From: an uncultured bacterium
Lineage (GTDB): Bacteria > Planctomycetota > Uabimicrobiia > Uabimicrobiales > JABWCH01
Assembly (NCBI GenBank): GCA_938003875.1
Contig: CALKWO010000112.1
Coordinates: 1 to 24,287, forward strand
DNA: 24,287 nucleotides
Direction: 5' to 3'
Below the pieces are notes generated by a model, which saw nothing but the letters and a program-made list of their open reading frames with translations, was not told the DNA's origin and searched no databases. This document shows positions 6,848 through 14,525 of the stretch, in pieces. Position numbers and translations under genes: made by a program. Within the stretch, counting starts at the first letter, position 1; each line of letters begins with the position of its first letter.

Positions 6848-8059
6848 ATGGATCGTTTTTCTAAAAAAAATATTTTATTGCATCGTTGCGTTCAATGCCA
6901 TAAACTTTTCCCCCATGCGTTTAAAGGTTTTTGCGATTGTGGGGGAATGATTGATATAGAATACAAAATAGAGAATGTCACTTTGTATGATTCCCCTGAC
7001 CCCTTTGTGAGGTTTGCAGACTTGCTCCCTTTGGAAGACTCTTCTTTGATTCATTCTCCACGCCAGGAATATACTCCTTGCGTTCATGCAAAAGAATTGG
7101 GAAAATTTTTAGGCCTGCCCAATCTATACCTTAAAAATGAAACTGTATTTCCCACAGGTACAACCAAAGATCGAATGGCTTGTGTCGCTATGGCCTATCT
7201 TTGGGAATGCGGAATTAGAAAATTTGCCATTTCTTCTACAGGAAACAGCTCTACTTCCTATAGTCATGCCATAAAAAAATACCCTGATTGCCAGCTCTAT
7301 TTGTTCAGTGCTGAACAATTTTGGGAACAGGTACACTTTGAACCTTGTGATCAAATCATCCCTTTTGTCTTGAAAGATGCCAGCTTTGTACAGGCTTGTG
7401 AATATACAAAGCAATTTGCCCAAAACAAACAGATTACCTTTGAACAAGGTTTTTTTAACCCTGGGCGAAGAGAAGGCTTAAAGACAGCATTTCTGGAAGC
7501 ATCGGAACAAGTTCCAGGAAATATTGACTGGTACGTCCAAGCCGTATCGAGTGCTATGGGTGTATATGGTGTATACAAAGGAGCAAAAGAGCTTCTTGAG
7601 CTAAAACGCATCAGCATTCTTCCTAAACTGCTATGCGTTCAGCAAGAGAGTTGCGCGCCTATAGTCAATGCATACAAAGAAGGCTGCGATCAAATCCAGC
7701 CCCATCATCTTGTGGAAAGGCCTTATGGAATTGCCAGAGCCATATTAAGAGGAAATCCTGGAAAAGAGTACCCTTATATCAAAAAGATTGTGCAAGATAG
7801 CAAGGGAACTTTACTTGCCGTGAGCGAGCAAGAAATTCGTGAAGCACGCAAAATGGTAGAAGAAATGGAAGGAATCTTTCCTTGCTTTGCTGCGTCTTGC
7901 GCTATGGCAGGTTTGATAAAAAAGGTTCGCAATGGAAATTTTCCAAAGCAGGAGACTATTCTTGTAAATCTTACAGGAAGTGATCGCAAACCAGCAAAAC
8001 TTGATAGAAAGGCACATAGACTTGTCTATGATAACAAAGAATGGAAAATGGCAATTTGA
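6848..8059 (+). CDS. Threonine synthase-like PLP enzyme (fold type II)
   Basis: 403 residues. The N-terminal zinc ribbon (Cys14, Cys17, Cys29, Cys31, ending CDCGG) is common in long threonine synthases. The PLP-lysine motif is FPTGTTKDRMA with Lys107, where family members usually have PTGSFKDRG. The next phosphate and substrate loop reads STGNSSTSYSHA rather than SSGNAA. LVNLTGSDRK near the C-terminus fits the end of the PLP site. Threonine synthase turns O-phosphohomoserine into threonine, but the drift at several signature positions and the neighbours (LarA-like protein, adenylation fusion) make a beta- or gamma-replacement in a special pathway equally likely. GGAA lies before the ATG at 6848. 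Confidence 0.8.
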   Translation: MDRFSKKNILLHRCVQCHKLFPHAFKGFCDCGGMIDIEYKIENVTLYDSPDPFVRFADLLPLEDSSLIHSPRQEYTPCVHAKELGKFLGLPNLYLKNETVFPTGTTKDRMACVAMAYLWECGIRKFAISSTGNSSTSYSHAIKKYPDCQLYLFSAEQFWEQVHFEPCDQIIPFVLKDASFVQACEYTKQFAQNKQITFEQGFFNPGRREGLKTAFLEASEQVPGNIDWYVQAVSSAMGVYGVYKGAKELLELKRISILPKLLCVQQESCAPIVNAYKEGCDQIQPHHLVERPYGIARAILRGNPGKEYPYIKKIVQDSKGTLLAVSEQEIREARKMVEEMEGIFPCFAASCAMAGLIKKVRNGNFPKQETILVNLTGSDRKPAKLDRKAHRLVYDNKEWKMAI

Positions 8060-8063
8060 ATCT

Positions 8064-8070
8064 AAGGAGA
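8064..8070 (+). promoter_or_regulatory. Ribosome-binding site that sets a TTG start
   Basis: AAGGAGA is followed after 6 nt by TTG at 8077-8079, in frame with the adenylation-domain gene. The frame also contains an ATG at 8041 inside the upstream gene, but that codon has no ribosome-binding site. I therefore place the start at 8077, leaving 17 bp after the upstream stop. Confidence 0.75.
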
Positions 8071-8076
8071 TTTTCT

Positions 8077-10911
8077 TTGGAACTTCCAGGTTTTAATCCT
8101 CCAAAATTTTTGGATGAAAAGGCTCGATTTAACATAGCTTCCCATGCTTTTGAAGAAAAAGAAACACAACAAAGCATTATCGCCCGCTTTGATAAAATAG
8201 TGGCAAAATATCCAGAAAAAATAGCCATTCAAAGCCCAACAAATGCGCATTATACTTATATGGAGCTGTTCAGAGTATCAAACCAGATAGCCAGGCTTAT
8301 AGAGAACGAATCCCAGGGAACAAGCAATCCTGTATTGATTTTTATGAGCCATGATTCTTTAGCTATTGCTGTGATGCTTGGAGTACTGAGGTCTGCCAGG
8401 GCTTATATCCCAATAGATCCTTCCTATCCTGAGCAACGCATAGAGTATATCTTGGACAATTCTCAGGCACAGATTCTTTTTTCTGATAAAGCTATGATGC
8501 AAGAAGCACAAAAGTTATCGGGAAAGGGCTTTCGAGTTTTAGAAACAGAAAGATCTCTTTCTGGTTTTTCCCAAGAAAAATTTTATAAAGATATTGAACC
8601 AGAAAGTCTTGCCTATATTCTATATACTTCTGGATCAACGGGTGAGCCTAAAGGCGTGATGCAGACACATCGCAATCTACTGCATTTTATCCGCAGCTAT
8701 TCTAATAGTTTAGGGATATCAGAGAAAGATCGCATGACAATATTGCCTTCTTATGGTTTCAGTGCTTCTCTTATGGATATTTATGGAGGGCTTCTTTCAG
8801 GGGCCACAGTATATCCTTTTGCCCCTACAAAAGAAGGGATAGAGAAGATGTCACAGTGGTTGTCCAGGGAAAGGATAACAGTCTATCATTCTGTTCCTAC
8901 TCTATTTAGAAGCTTTTTAGAAAGTCTTGGGGAAAATTCCTCTTTTCCTGATTTGCGTGTTTTTGATTTGGGAGGGGAAGAGGTCAAAAAGAGAGATGTG
9001 GATTTGTTCAGAGAGCATTTTGGAAAACAGGCAGTTCTGGTCAACCATCTTGCCTGTACAGAAGCAAGTGTTCTTGCCCAATACTTTATAGACCAGGATA
9101 CTTTTGTACCTGAAAATAAAGTACCTTCTGGTTATGCAGGAGATGGCATAGAAATCTTTTTGCTGGATGAAAACAACCAGCAAGTTTCTGATCATTGTGT
9201 TGGGGAAATCGCCATCCAGAGTCCATACCTTAGCCCTGGGTATTGGGAAAAACAAGATTTAACCCAGAAATCTTTTATTACGATTGGCGGAAAGCGCATC
9301 TATAAAACAGGAGATTTAGGAAAAATAGAAAAAGGGCTTCTGGTTTATTCAGGGCGCAAAGATATGCGTGTAAAGGTTCGTGGGTTTACGATAGAACTCG
9401 CTGAAATAGAATCCGCTATCCTATCTTTGGGTATTGCAAAGGATGTAGCCGTAGTATGCAGAGAAACTCCTCTGGGCAATTCTTTAGTTGCTTATCTACA
9501 AACTTCCTCTGGTTTAATGCCTGGTGTCAAAGCTTTAAAAAAAGTATTAGGCGATAAAATCCCTTCTTATATGGTACCTGCTATCTTGATTGCTTTAGAG
9601 GAATTCCCGCACACTCCCAATGGAAAAACAGATCGAAAAGCCCTTCAGATATTGCAAATCAAACGGCCTGTCTTAGAAGAAATATATCTTGCCCCCCAAA
9701 ACGAAGAAGAAAAAAAATTAGTCCAGATTTGCGAAAAAATTTTGCAAATATCCCCTATAGGAATCCAGGATTCTTTGTCTGATCTTGGCATGGATTCTAT
9801 CCGATCTTTCCAAATGCTATTGGAAATAGAAAAAATTCTTGGCAAAAAAATATCTATAGAAAATATTTCTAGCCAGAAAACAATCCAGGATATTGCAGGC
9901 TTAATCGTTGGAGAAGAAAAGCATTCTGTTTCTTCTGCTGATAGCAAGCATGATGGAAAAAATAATATTTTATCAGGAAAGCATTTTAATCCTGATTCTA
10001 AATCCTGGAAATACGCTTTCAGAATTCTTCGGAATAAGCTGTTTTTAAAGGCTATGATAGCCATGATTCCCTATTCTACAGGCATCCGTTTTTTATTGTG
10101 GTTTTGTAGTAAAAATTGGGTACAAAAATCCTTATTTTATAAACATAGCATCTTTCATCGTCAAATCGTACCATACTTAAAAAGTCCTAAAAAAAAATCA
10201 GAAATTTTCACTATCGCTATCATAGGGGAAGCATTCGCTCCCTGGATCTACGATGTTCTGGGAAAATGTAAGAAGAGCGACATGGAAACATGGTTTAGCA
10301 TCACAGGCCTAGAGGAAGTAAAAGAATCTTATAAAAAAGGAAAGGGAGTTCTTATCGTAGGTTGTCATACTATTTTTTCCCCTCTAAACTTTTTTGTATT
10401 AGGACAGCAGGATTTTCAAAATATTTTCATCCTGGCAGCAATACAAACAGCAAAACGATTTTCTGCTTTGAAAAGAAATCCCAAAAATATACAATATATA
10501 GGCATTCCTAAAAACGAGAATAGCCCACTTATTCTCCAACCCATGCTTTTAGCTCAAGAAAGACTTCAAAAAGGCGACATTGTTTATCTTGCAGGGGATG
10601 GACAGCATGGTACTACAGGCATCCCTGTTCCCTTTCATGGTCGAGCCTATCTCTTCATGCAAGGATTTGCTACTCTTGCTTTGCACAGCAACTCTGAAAT
10701 TTTTTCTGCGCGGGTGAACATGAAAATCAATGGTATTGTTCATATTGAATACACAAGATTAAAAATAGATAAAAACGCAAATTATGAGGAAAATATGCTA
10801 TCTTTAATACACCAGTATGCACATCTTGTGGAACAAAATTGGAGAGACGAACCAGGGAATATAAAATCTTATTATTGTAAGCGTTTTCTTAAATTACCAT
10901 TACAGACTTAA
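8077..10911 (+). CDS. Adenylation-carrier-acyltransferase fusion (NRPS-like A-PCP with LpxL-type domain)
   Basis: 944 residues from the TTG start. Residues about 30-550 are an NRPS-type adenylation domain: A3 YILYTSGSTGEPKGVMQ, A5 NHLACTEAS, A7 YKTGDLG, A8 KDMRVKVRGFTIELAEIES, A10 NGKTDRKAL with its catalytic Lys. Residues about 555-625 are a carrier domain; LGMDSIRS holds the phosphopantetheine Ser574. Residues about 655-944 resemble LpxL/HtrB acyltransferases (GKGVLIVGCHT, GDGQHGTTGIPVPFHGRAYLF). The usual HX4D/E reads HTIFSP (His764...Pro769), so the acidic partner is missing. In the A4 region the Asp that binds alpha-amino groups appears to be Ser (GFSAS). The likely job is to activate an acid, hold it as a thioester and pass it to a lipid-type acceptor at the membrane. 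No condensation or thioesterase domain is seen. Confidence 0.88.
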   Translation: MELPGFNPPKFLDEKARFNIASHAFEEKETQQSIIARFDKIVAKYPEKIAIQSPTNAHYTYMELFRVSNQIARLIENESQGTSNPVLIFMSHDSLAIAVMLGVLRSARAYIPIDPSYPEQRIEYILDNSQAQILFSDKAMMQEAQKLSGKGFRVLETERSLSGFSQEKFYKDIEPESLAYILYTSGSTGEPKGVMQTHRNLLHFIRSYSNSLGISEKDRMTILPSYGFSASLMDIYGGLLSGATVYPFAPTKEGIEKMSQWLSRERITVYHSVPTLFRSFLESLGENSSFPDLRVFDLGGEEVKKRDVDLFREHFGKQAVLVNHLACTEASVLAQYFIDQDTFVPENKVPSGYAGDGIEIFLLDENNQQVSDHCVGEIAIQSPYLSPGYWEKQDLTQKSFITIGGKRIYKTGDLGKIEKGLLVYSGRKDMRVKVRGFTIELAEIESAILSLGIAKDVAVVCRETPLGNSLVAYLQTSSGLMPGVKALKKVLGDKIPSYMVPAILIALEEFPHTPNGKTDRKALQILQIKRPVLEEIYLAPQNEEEKKLVQICEKILQISPIGIQDSLSDLGMDSIRSFQMLLEIEKILGKKISIENISSQKTIQDIAGLIVGEEKHSVSSADSKHDGKNNILSGKHFNPDSKSWKYAFRILRNKLFLKAMIAMIPYSTGIRFLLWFCSKNWVQKSLFYKHSIFHRQIVPYLKSPKKKSEIFTIAIIGEAFAPWIYDVLGKCKKSDMETWFSITGLEEVKESYKKGKGVLIVGCHTIFSPLNFFVLGQQDFQNIFILAAIQTAKRFSALKRNPKNIQYIGIPKNENSPLILQPMLLAQERLQKGDIVYLAGDGQHGTTGIPVPFHGRAYLFMQGFATLALHSNSEIFSARVNMKINGIVHIEYTRLKIDKNANYEENMLSLIHQYAHLVEQNWRDEPGNIKSYYCKRFLKLPLQT

Positions 10912-10921
10912 AGGAAATTTT

Positions 10922-11386
10922 ATGACAAAATGCACTGCTTATTATTCTTCGCCTATTGGCGTTCTTGAAATTCAGGGTTCGGAAGAAGGAATATATTCTA
11001 TTTCTTTTCTGGACAAGGCTCCTTCCTCTGGTAGCCCTGTTCCCGCGTGCCTGGAAGAATGCGTTTCGCAATTGGATGAATATTTTCACAAAAAACGAAA
11101 AAAATTCACCCTCAAGCTCATGCCTGAAGGAAGCGAGTTCCAAAAAATGGTATGGAATGAGCTGATGAAGATACCGTTTGGAAAAACATATTCTTATAAA
11201 GACATAGCCATGAAGATCAAAGATGAAAAATTTGCCAGGGCAATAGGCTATGCTAATGGAAAAAATAGAATACCCATAATTATTCCATGCCATCGTATCA
11301 TTGCCAACAATGGAAAAATGGGAGGCTATAGTGGTGGACTATCCAAAAAAGAGTGGCTGCTCGCCCATGAAGGCATCCGTTTCTAG
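10922..11386 (+). CDS. ogt: Methylated-DNA--protein-cysteine methyltransferase (MGMT)
   Basis: 154 residues, the normal length of small Ogt proteins. It moves the alkyl group from O6-alkylguanine onto its own Cys in a suicide reaction. The active-site motif IIIPCHRIIANNG is intact with Cys123; FGKTYSYKDIA and ARAIGYANGKN supply the helix-turn-helix and arginine-finger region, and GGYSGGLSKKEWLLAHEG the C-terminal signature. AAAGGAAATTTT precedes the ATG, 10 nt after the upstream gene. Its place beside a lipid-acylation gene is probably operon sharing rather than a common pathway. Confidence 0.95.
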   Translation: MTKCTAYYSSPIGVLEIQGSEEGIYSISFLDKAPSSGSPVPACLEECVSQLDEYFHKKRKKFTLKLMPEGSEFQKMVWNELMKIPFGKTYSYKDIAMKIKDEKFARAIGYANGKNRIPIIIPCHRIIANNGKMGGYSGGLSKKEWLLAHEGIRF

Positions 11387-11395
11387 GAAGATCGC

Positions 11396-13072
11396 ATGAA
11401 CCAAGAGAATCTTGAACTAAAGCTTTTCCTGCATCCTAAAATCTATACTATGGAAGAGGCATTGCCTGTCGCACAATGGATGCTTGTGCTAGGCGACAGG
11501 ATCCTCGCTATGGGCAAAAGAGAAGATGCCTGGCCTGCGCAGGCTAGAAATCTTACGCCCATAGAAATCCAGGGCGAATGTGTATTGCCAGGATTTATTG
11601 ATGCACATTGCCACTTGCATCAATATCTCTATCGCTATATTGCCCTTATGAGCCAGGGAGAAAAGAGCAGCTTGCCTTTGCCAGCTTCCTATTCCCGATG
11701 GCTGGATTTCAGTGCTATGGAGGACAAAGCATCGTTCCTGCAAAAAATAGAGCAAGAAGCTATAACCCGATCCCCTGGCGAGTGGATACTAGGCGGGGGA
11801 TGGCATAATCTCGATATTCTGCCCCATTGCCAGGAGATAGACAGAATATCACCTCAAAATCCTGTTTTCTTGCGAGATGCATCTTTGCATTCTGCTCTTT
11901 TGAACACAAAAGCTTTGGAAATATTCTCGATTCAGGAAGATACGCATGATCCCATCGGCGGGAGGATAGACCGAGATCCTCGTACTAATTCTCCCACAGG
12001 GCTTCTTTTCGAGCAGGCTATTTTTGTTGCACAAAAAAAAATTCCGCCTTTACCACAAAAAGTCCTCTCCCTTCTGGCAGCGAAAGCCATGAGATATATG
12101 AATCAATATGGAATCACAGGCATCCATGATATGGAAAACTGCGATTACTTTGAAATCTTTCCTGCTCTTTCCTGGCTTTTGTTTCAGCATCCTGAAGACT
12201 TTACGGTTCGCTGTTTGTGTGCTTTGACCATAGAAAGCTGGCAAGAATTTCTGAAGGCAGGCAAAATTCCAGGTATGGGGAATGAAATGCTCCGTCTTGG
12301 GCATCTGAAATTGATCTATGATGGTTCCCTGGGAGCAAGAACAGCCTATATGAACACACCCTATCCAGATTCGCAATATAGGGGGGAAGAGCTTATATCG
12401 CGAAGCGAAGTGCGCCATACTGTAAAAGAAGCCTTAAAAAGAAGCATCCCCCTGGCAATCCATGGTATTGGAGATCGTGCCACCCAAAATATTGCAGAGA
12501 TTTTCCTGGAATACAGGCCCCAGAAATTGCCTTGCTCTATGATGCACAGAATAGAACACATCCAGGCAGCTTCCCCTGATGTGATAGGAAGTCTCGCAAA
12601 GTGTGGTGTAGCTTTTTCGGTACAGCCCATCCATATTCCTGGCGATCTTGATAGCACGGAGCGTTTGCAGCCCCATCTTCTGGAACATACCCACGCCTAC
12701 AGAACCATGCTGGATTTTGGGAAAAAATATGGTGTCCCGCTTGTATTAGGAACAGATTTTCCTGTTGCCTCCATTAACCCCCTGTGGAACATATATTCTG
12801 CTATCACCCGATCTCTGCCCATAGGAAATTCATCCCACAAATGGAGCCAGAGCAAAGATTGCCTCACTCGAAAAGAAGCCATACATGCCTATACCTATGC
12901 TCCTGCTCAGGTATCAGGGGAAGCAGCCATAAAAGGAAGCCTTTTGCCTGGCAAGCTTGCTGATTTTGTCTCTGTCTCTCATGATCTTCTGGAAGAAAAG
13001 GACAATGATGTTTTTCTGAAAAGCCATATAAAATCAACATATATAGGAGGCAGATGTGTCTATCATGCCTGA
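11396..13072 (+). CDS. YtcJ-type metal-dependent amidohydrolase
   Basis: 558 residues, the usual length of the YtcJ / amidohydrolase_3 family, a TIM-barrel hydrolase acting on amides, formamides or related C-N bonds. Metal-binding motifs are seen: GFIDAHCHLHQY (His71, His73), LAIHGIGDRATQNI, MMHRIEHIQ and VLGTDFPVASINP with the catalytic Asp. GSLLPGKLADFVSVSHD returns to the N-terminal beta-sandwich as in the family. No signal peptide is seen, so it is cytoplasmic. GGAAG lies 5 nt before the ATG. The substrate is unknown and cannot be read from sequence. Its end overlaps the lipoate-ligase gene by 17 nt, which implies coupled translation. Confidence 0.9.
   Translation: MNQENLELKLFLHPKIYTMEEALPVAQWMLVLGDRILAMGKREDAWPAQARNLTPIEIQGECVLPGFIDAHCHLHQYLYRYIALMSQGEKSSLPLPASYSRWLDFSAMEDKASFLQKIEQEAITRSPGEWILGGGWHNLDILPHCQEIDRISPQNPVFLRDASLHSALLNTKALEIFSIQEDTHDPIGGRIDRDPRTNSPTGLLFEQAIFVAQKKIPPLPQKVLSLLAAKAMRYMNQYGITGIHDMENCDYFEIFPALSWLLFQHPEDFTVRCLCALTIESWQEFLKAGKIPGMGNEMLRLGHLKLIYDGSLGARTAYMNTPYPDSQYRGEELISRSEVRHTVKEALKRSIPLAIHGIGDRATQNIAEIFLEYRPQKLPCSMMHRIEHIQAASPDVIGSLAKCGVAFSVQPIHIPGDLDSTERLQPHLLEHTHAYRTMLDFGKKYGVPLVLGTDFPVASINPLWNIYSAITRSLPIGNSSHKWSQSKDCLTRKEAIHAYTYAPAQVSGEAAIKGSLLPGKLADFVSVSHDLLEEKDNDVFLKSHIKSTYIGGRCVYHA
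13045..13050 (+). promoter_or_regulatory. Strong ribosome-binding site fixing a GTG start
   Basis: AGGAGG is followed after 5 nt by GTG at 13056-13058. This full match to the anti-Shine-Dalgarno core decides the start of the lipoate-ligase gene, inside the end of the upstream amidohydrolase gene. Confidence 0.8.
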
Positions 13073-13691
13073 AGATATGCTCTGTCACTATAATCTTAAA
13101 GACCAAAGCCTCTGGGAAGATAATACAAGCTTTTATCGCTTTCTTGTCTGGCAGCCAGAACAAATTATTATCATTCTAGGAAACAGCAACACAGTAGAAA
13201 AATCCGTATTTACGCAGGCGGTCTATGAAGATAAGGTATCTATAGTGCAACGTCCTAGTGGAGGGGAAGCAGTAATTCTGTCGCCTCGGATGCTCGTTGT
13301 ATCCGCTGTGCATAATACAGAAAAACCATTGCCATCCAAAAAATACTTTCATATTTATAATACCCGCATTATCCATGCACTCGAAAACCAGGGAGTGCAT
13401 GGACTATCGCAGGAAGGAATCTCCGACATCGCTATCTACAATCGAAAAATTGCTGGTTCAGCTATGTATCGGAATCCTAAAAAAGTCTTTTTTCACGCTG
13501 TTATCAACGTTTCTCAGCCAACGGATATTATAGAAAAATATTTACGATATCCTCAGAAAACCCCTGCTTACAGGGATCAGAGAAACCATAGAGACTTTGT
13601 GACTTCTCTTCAAGAAGCAGGATTCCCCTTTTCTATGGAAGCCCTGATAGTCTCTTTGTCCTCTGAAATGAAAAATTATCCAGGAAGCTAG
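13056..13691 (+). CDS. lplA: Lipoate-protein ligase A / octanoyltransferase family protein
   Basis: 211 residues of the BPL/LplA/LipB fold, which attaches lipoyl or octanoyl groups to lysines of dehydrogenase E2 and GcvH proteins. The conserved loop is VQRPSGGEAVIL (usual form RRxSGGGAV) and the catalytic stretch is DIAIYNRKIAGSAMYR, with the lysine of RKIAGSA, followed by FFHAVINVS. The C-terminal accessory domain of LplA is absent, as in LipM-type octanoyltransferases and two-part ligases. The gene starts at a GTG with AGGAGG and overlaps the amidohydrolase gene. Which of LplA, LipM or LipL activity it has is open. Confidence 0.82.
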   Translation: MSIMPEDMLCHYNLKDQSLWEDNTSFYRFLVWQPEQIIIILGNSNTVEKSVFTQAVYEDKVSIVQRPSGGEAVILSPRMLVVSAVHNTEKPLPSKKYFHIYNTRIIHALENQGVHGLSQEGISDIAIYNRKIAGSAMYRNPKKVFFHAVINVSQPTDIIEKYLRYPQKTPAYRDQRNHRDFVTSLQEAGFPFSMEALIVSLSSEMKNYPGS

Positions 13692-13763
13692 ATGATGATA
13701 TATAATAAATAGTTCGTTTTCTTAGTAAATTTTTCGTTCATTTTCTTAAGTAGGAGAAAAAAA

Positions 13764-14297
13764 ATGGCAAAAAGTTCTATGAAAATCCTCTGTTTTTTTC
13801 TTTTCTTTTTGCTTTTGAGTGCTAACGCAGAAGAAAAAATTTTGCAGACACAAGTTCTAAAAAATATCACTTTCCAGACACCTGTGCCTTTTAGTGCCCC
13901 TGCTGTCTTTGGAATGGAAGCCTTCACCCTATCTTATCCTGCCAACTCACCACAGGGTAAAGAAACCTTCGAAATCAGGCTTGTTTTTATTTCCACCCAA
14001 ATGCTAGAAAACATAAATATGGATGAAGTGGAATTGCTAAAATACGTCAAGACGACTTTTCTGGGAACAGCCAAAAAAGCAGAAAAAAACAACAAACGGT
14101 TTTTTATGAATAGAAGTATTGAGGGAGAACTACTCTCCAAAAAAATTCCAAGGCCTTTGTTACTAGAAGTCTATTTGCTGAGCTTGCAAGACGGAAGCAA
14201 ACTGGCTATTTCTTTTATTTATGAAAAGGATATGGACATCAAGATAGCACAAGAGATTATGACGACTATATCCAATACGCTTAAATATAAGGAATAG
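13764..14297 (+). CDS. Secreted (periplasmic) protein, function unknown
   Basis: 177 residues. A clear Sec signal peptide (MAKSSMKILCFFLFFLLLSANA, written here in parts: basic start MAKSSMK, then a hydrophobic core) ends at ANA before EEK, a good signal peptidase I site, with no lipobox. The mature part of about 155 residues is mixed alpha/beta with a late LEVYLLSLQDG strand and a C-terminal helix (AQEIMTTISNTL). The layout is reminiscent of small PsbP or DUF1795-like proteins, but I cannot support that call. AGGAG lies 8 nt before the ATG. The 72-bp gap before it contains TATAAT at 13701-13706 and two TTCGTT...TTCTTA near-repeats, so the gene may have its own promoter. Confidence 0.75.
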   Translation: MAKSSMKILCFFLFFLLLSANAEEKILQTQVLKNITFQTPVPFSAPAVFGMEAFTLSYPANSPQGKETFEIRLVFISTQMLENINMDEVELLKYVKTTFLGTAKKAEKNNKRFFMNRSIEGELLSKKIPRPLLLEVYLLSLQDGSKLAISFIYEKDMDIKIAQEIMTTISNTLKYKE

Positions 14298-14364
14298 GAT
14301 TCACTAGATATAGAAAAATAGTCACTTTTTGTTGAAATTTTGTCCAAAAGTGTAAAGATTTTTC

Positions 14365-14442
14365 ACCGCAGAGACGCTGAGAATGCAGAGAGGAATAAAA
14401 AATATTAAAAATTTTTCTCTGCGACCTCTGCATCTCTGCGGT
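14365..14442. repeat. Dispersed palindrome of the ACCGCAGAGA type
   Basis: The left arm begins ACCGCAGAGACGC and the right arm ends GCATCTCTGCGGT, with an AT-rich centre; the arms pair over about 30 bases with a few mismatches. Elements of this wording occur between genes in many unrelated bacterial chromosomes (general knowledge). Just downstream, 14466-14495 carries a fragment (TTTATCCGTG) of the second palindrome family found at 20838-20969. It lies in the 228-bp gap between the secreted protein and the PurF-like gene and may end transcription of the former. Confidence 0.75.
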
Positions 14443-14525
14443 AAATTTTTTTCTTTTTGATTACGGTTTATCCGTGTTAGGGATACACAGAGTGAATTTT
14501 TTGAGCCGTTAAAGAAAGGCAAAGT

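Noticed and set aside
8041..8076. ATG at 8041 as start of the adenylation fusion
   Set aside because: No ribosome-binding site; the in-frame TTG at 8077 follows AAGGAG by 6-7 nt.
14322..14522. 66-codon minus-strand frame over the palindrome
   Set aside because: It is produced by the dispersed palindrome and lacks a start signal.
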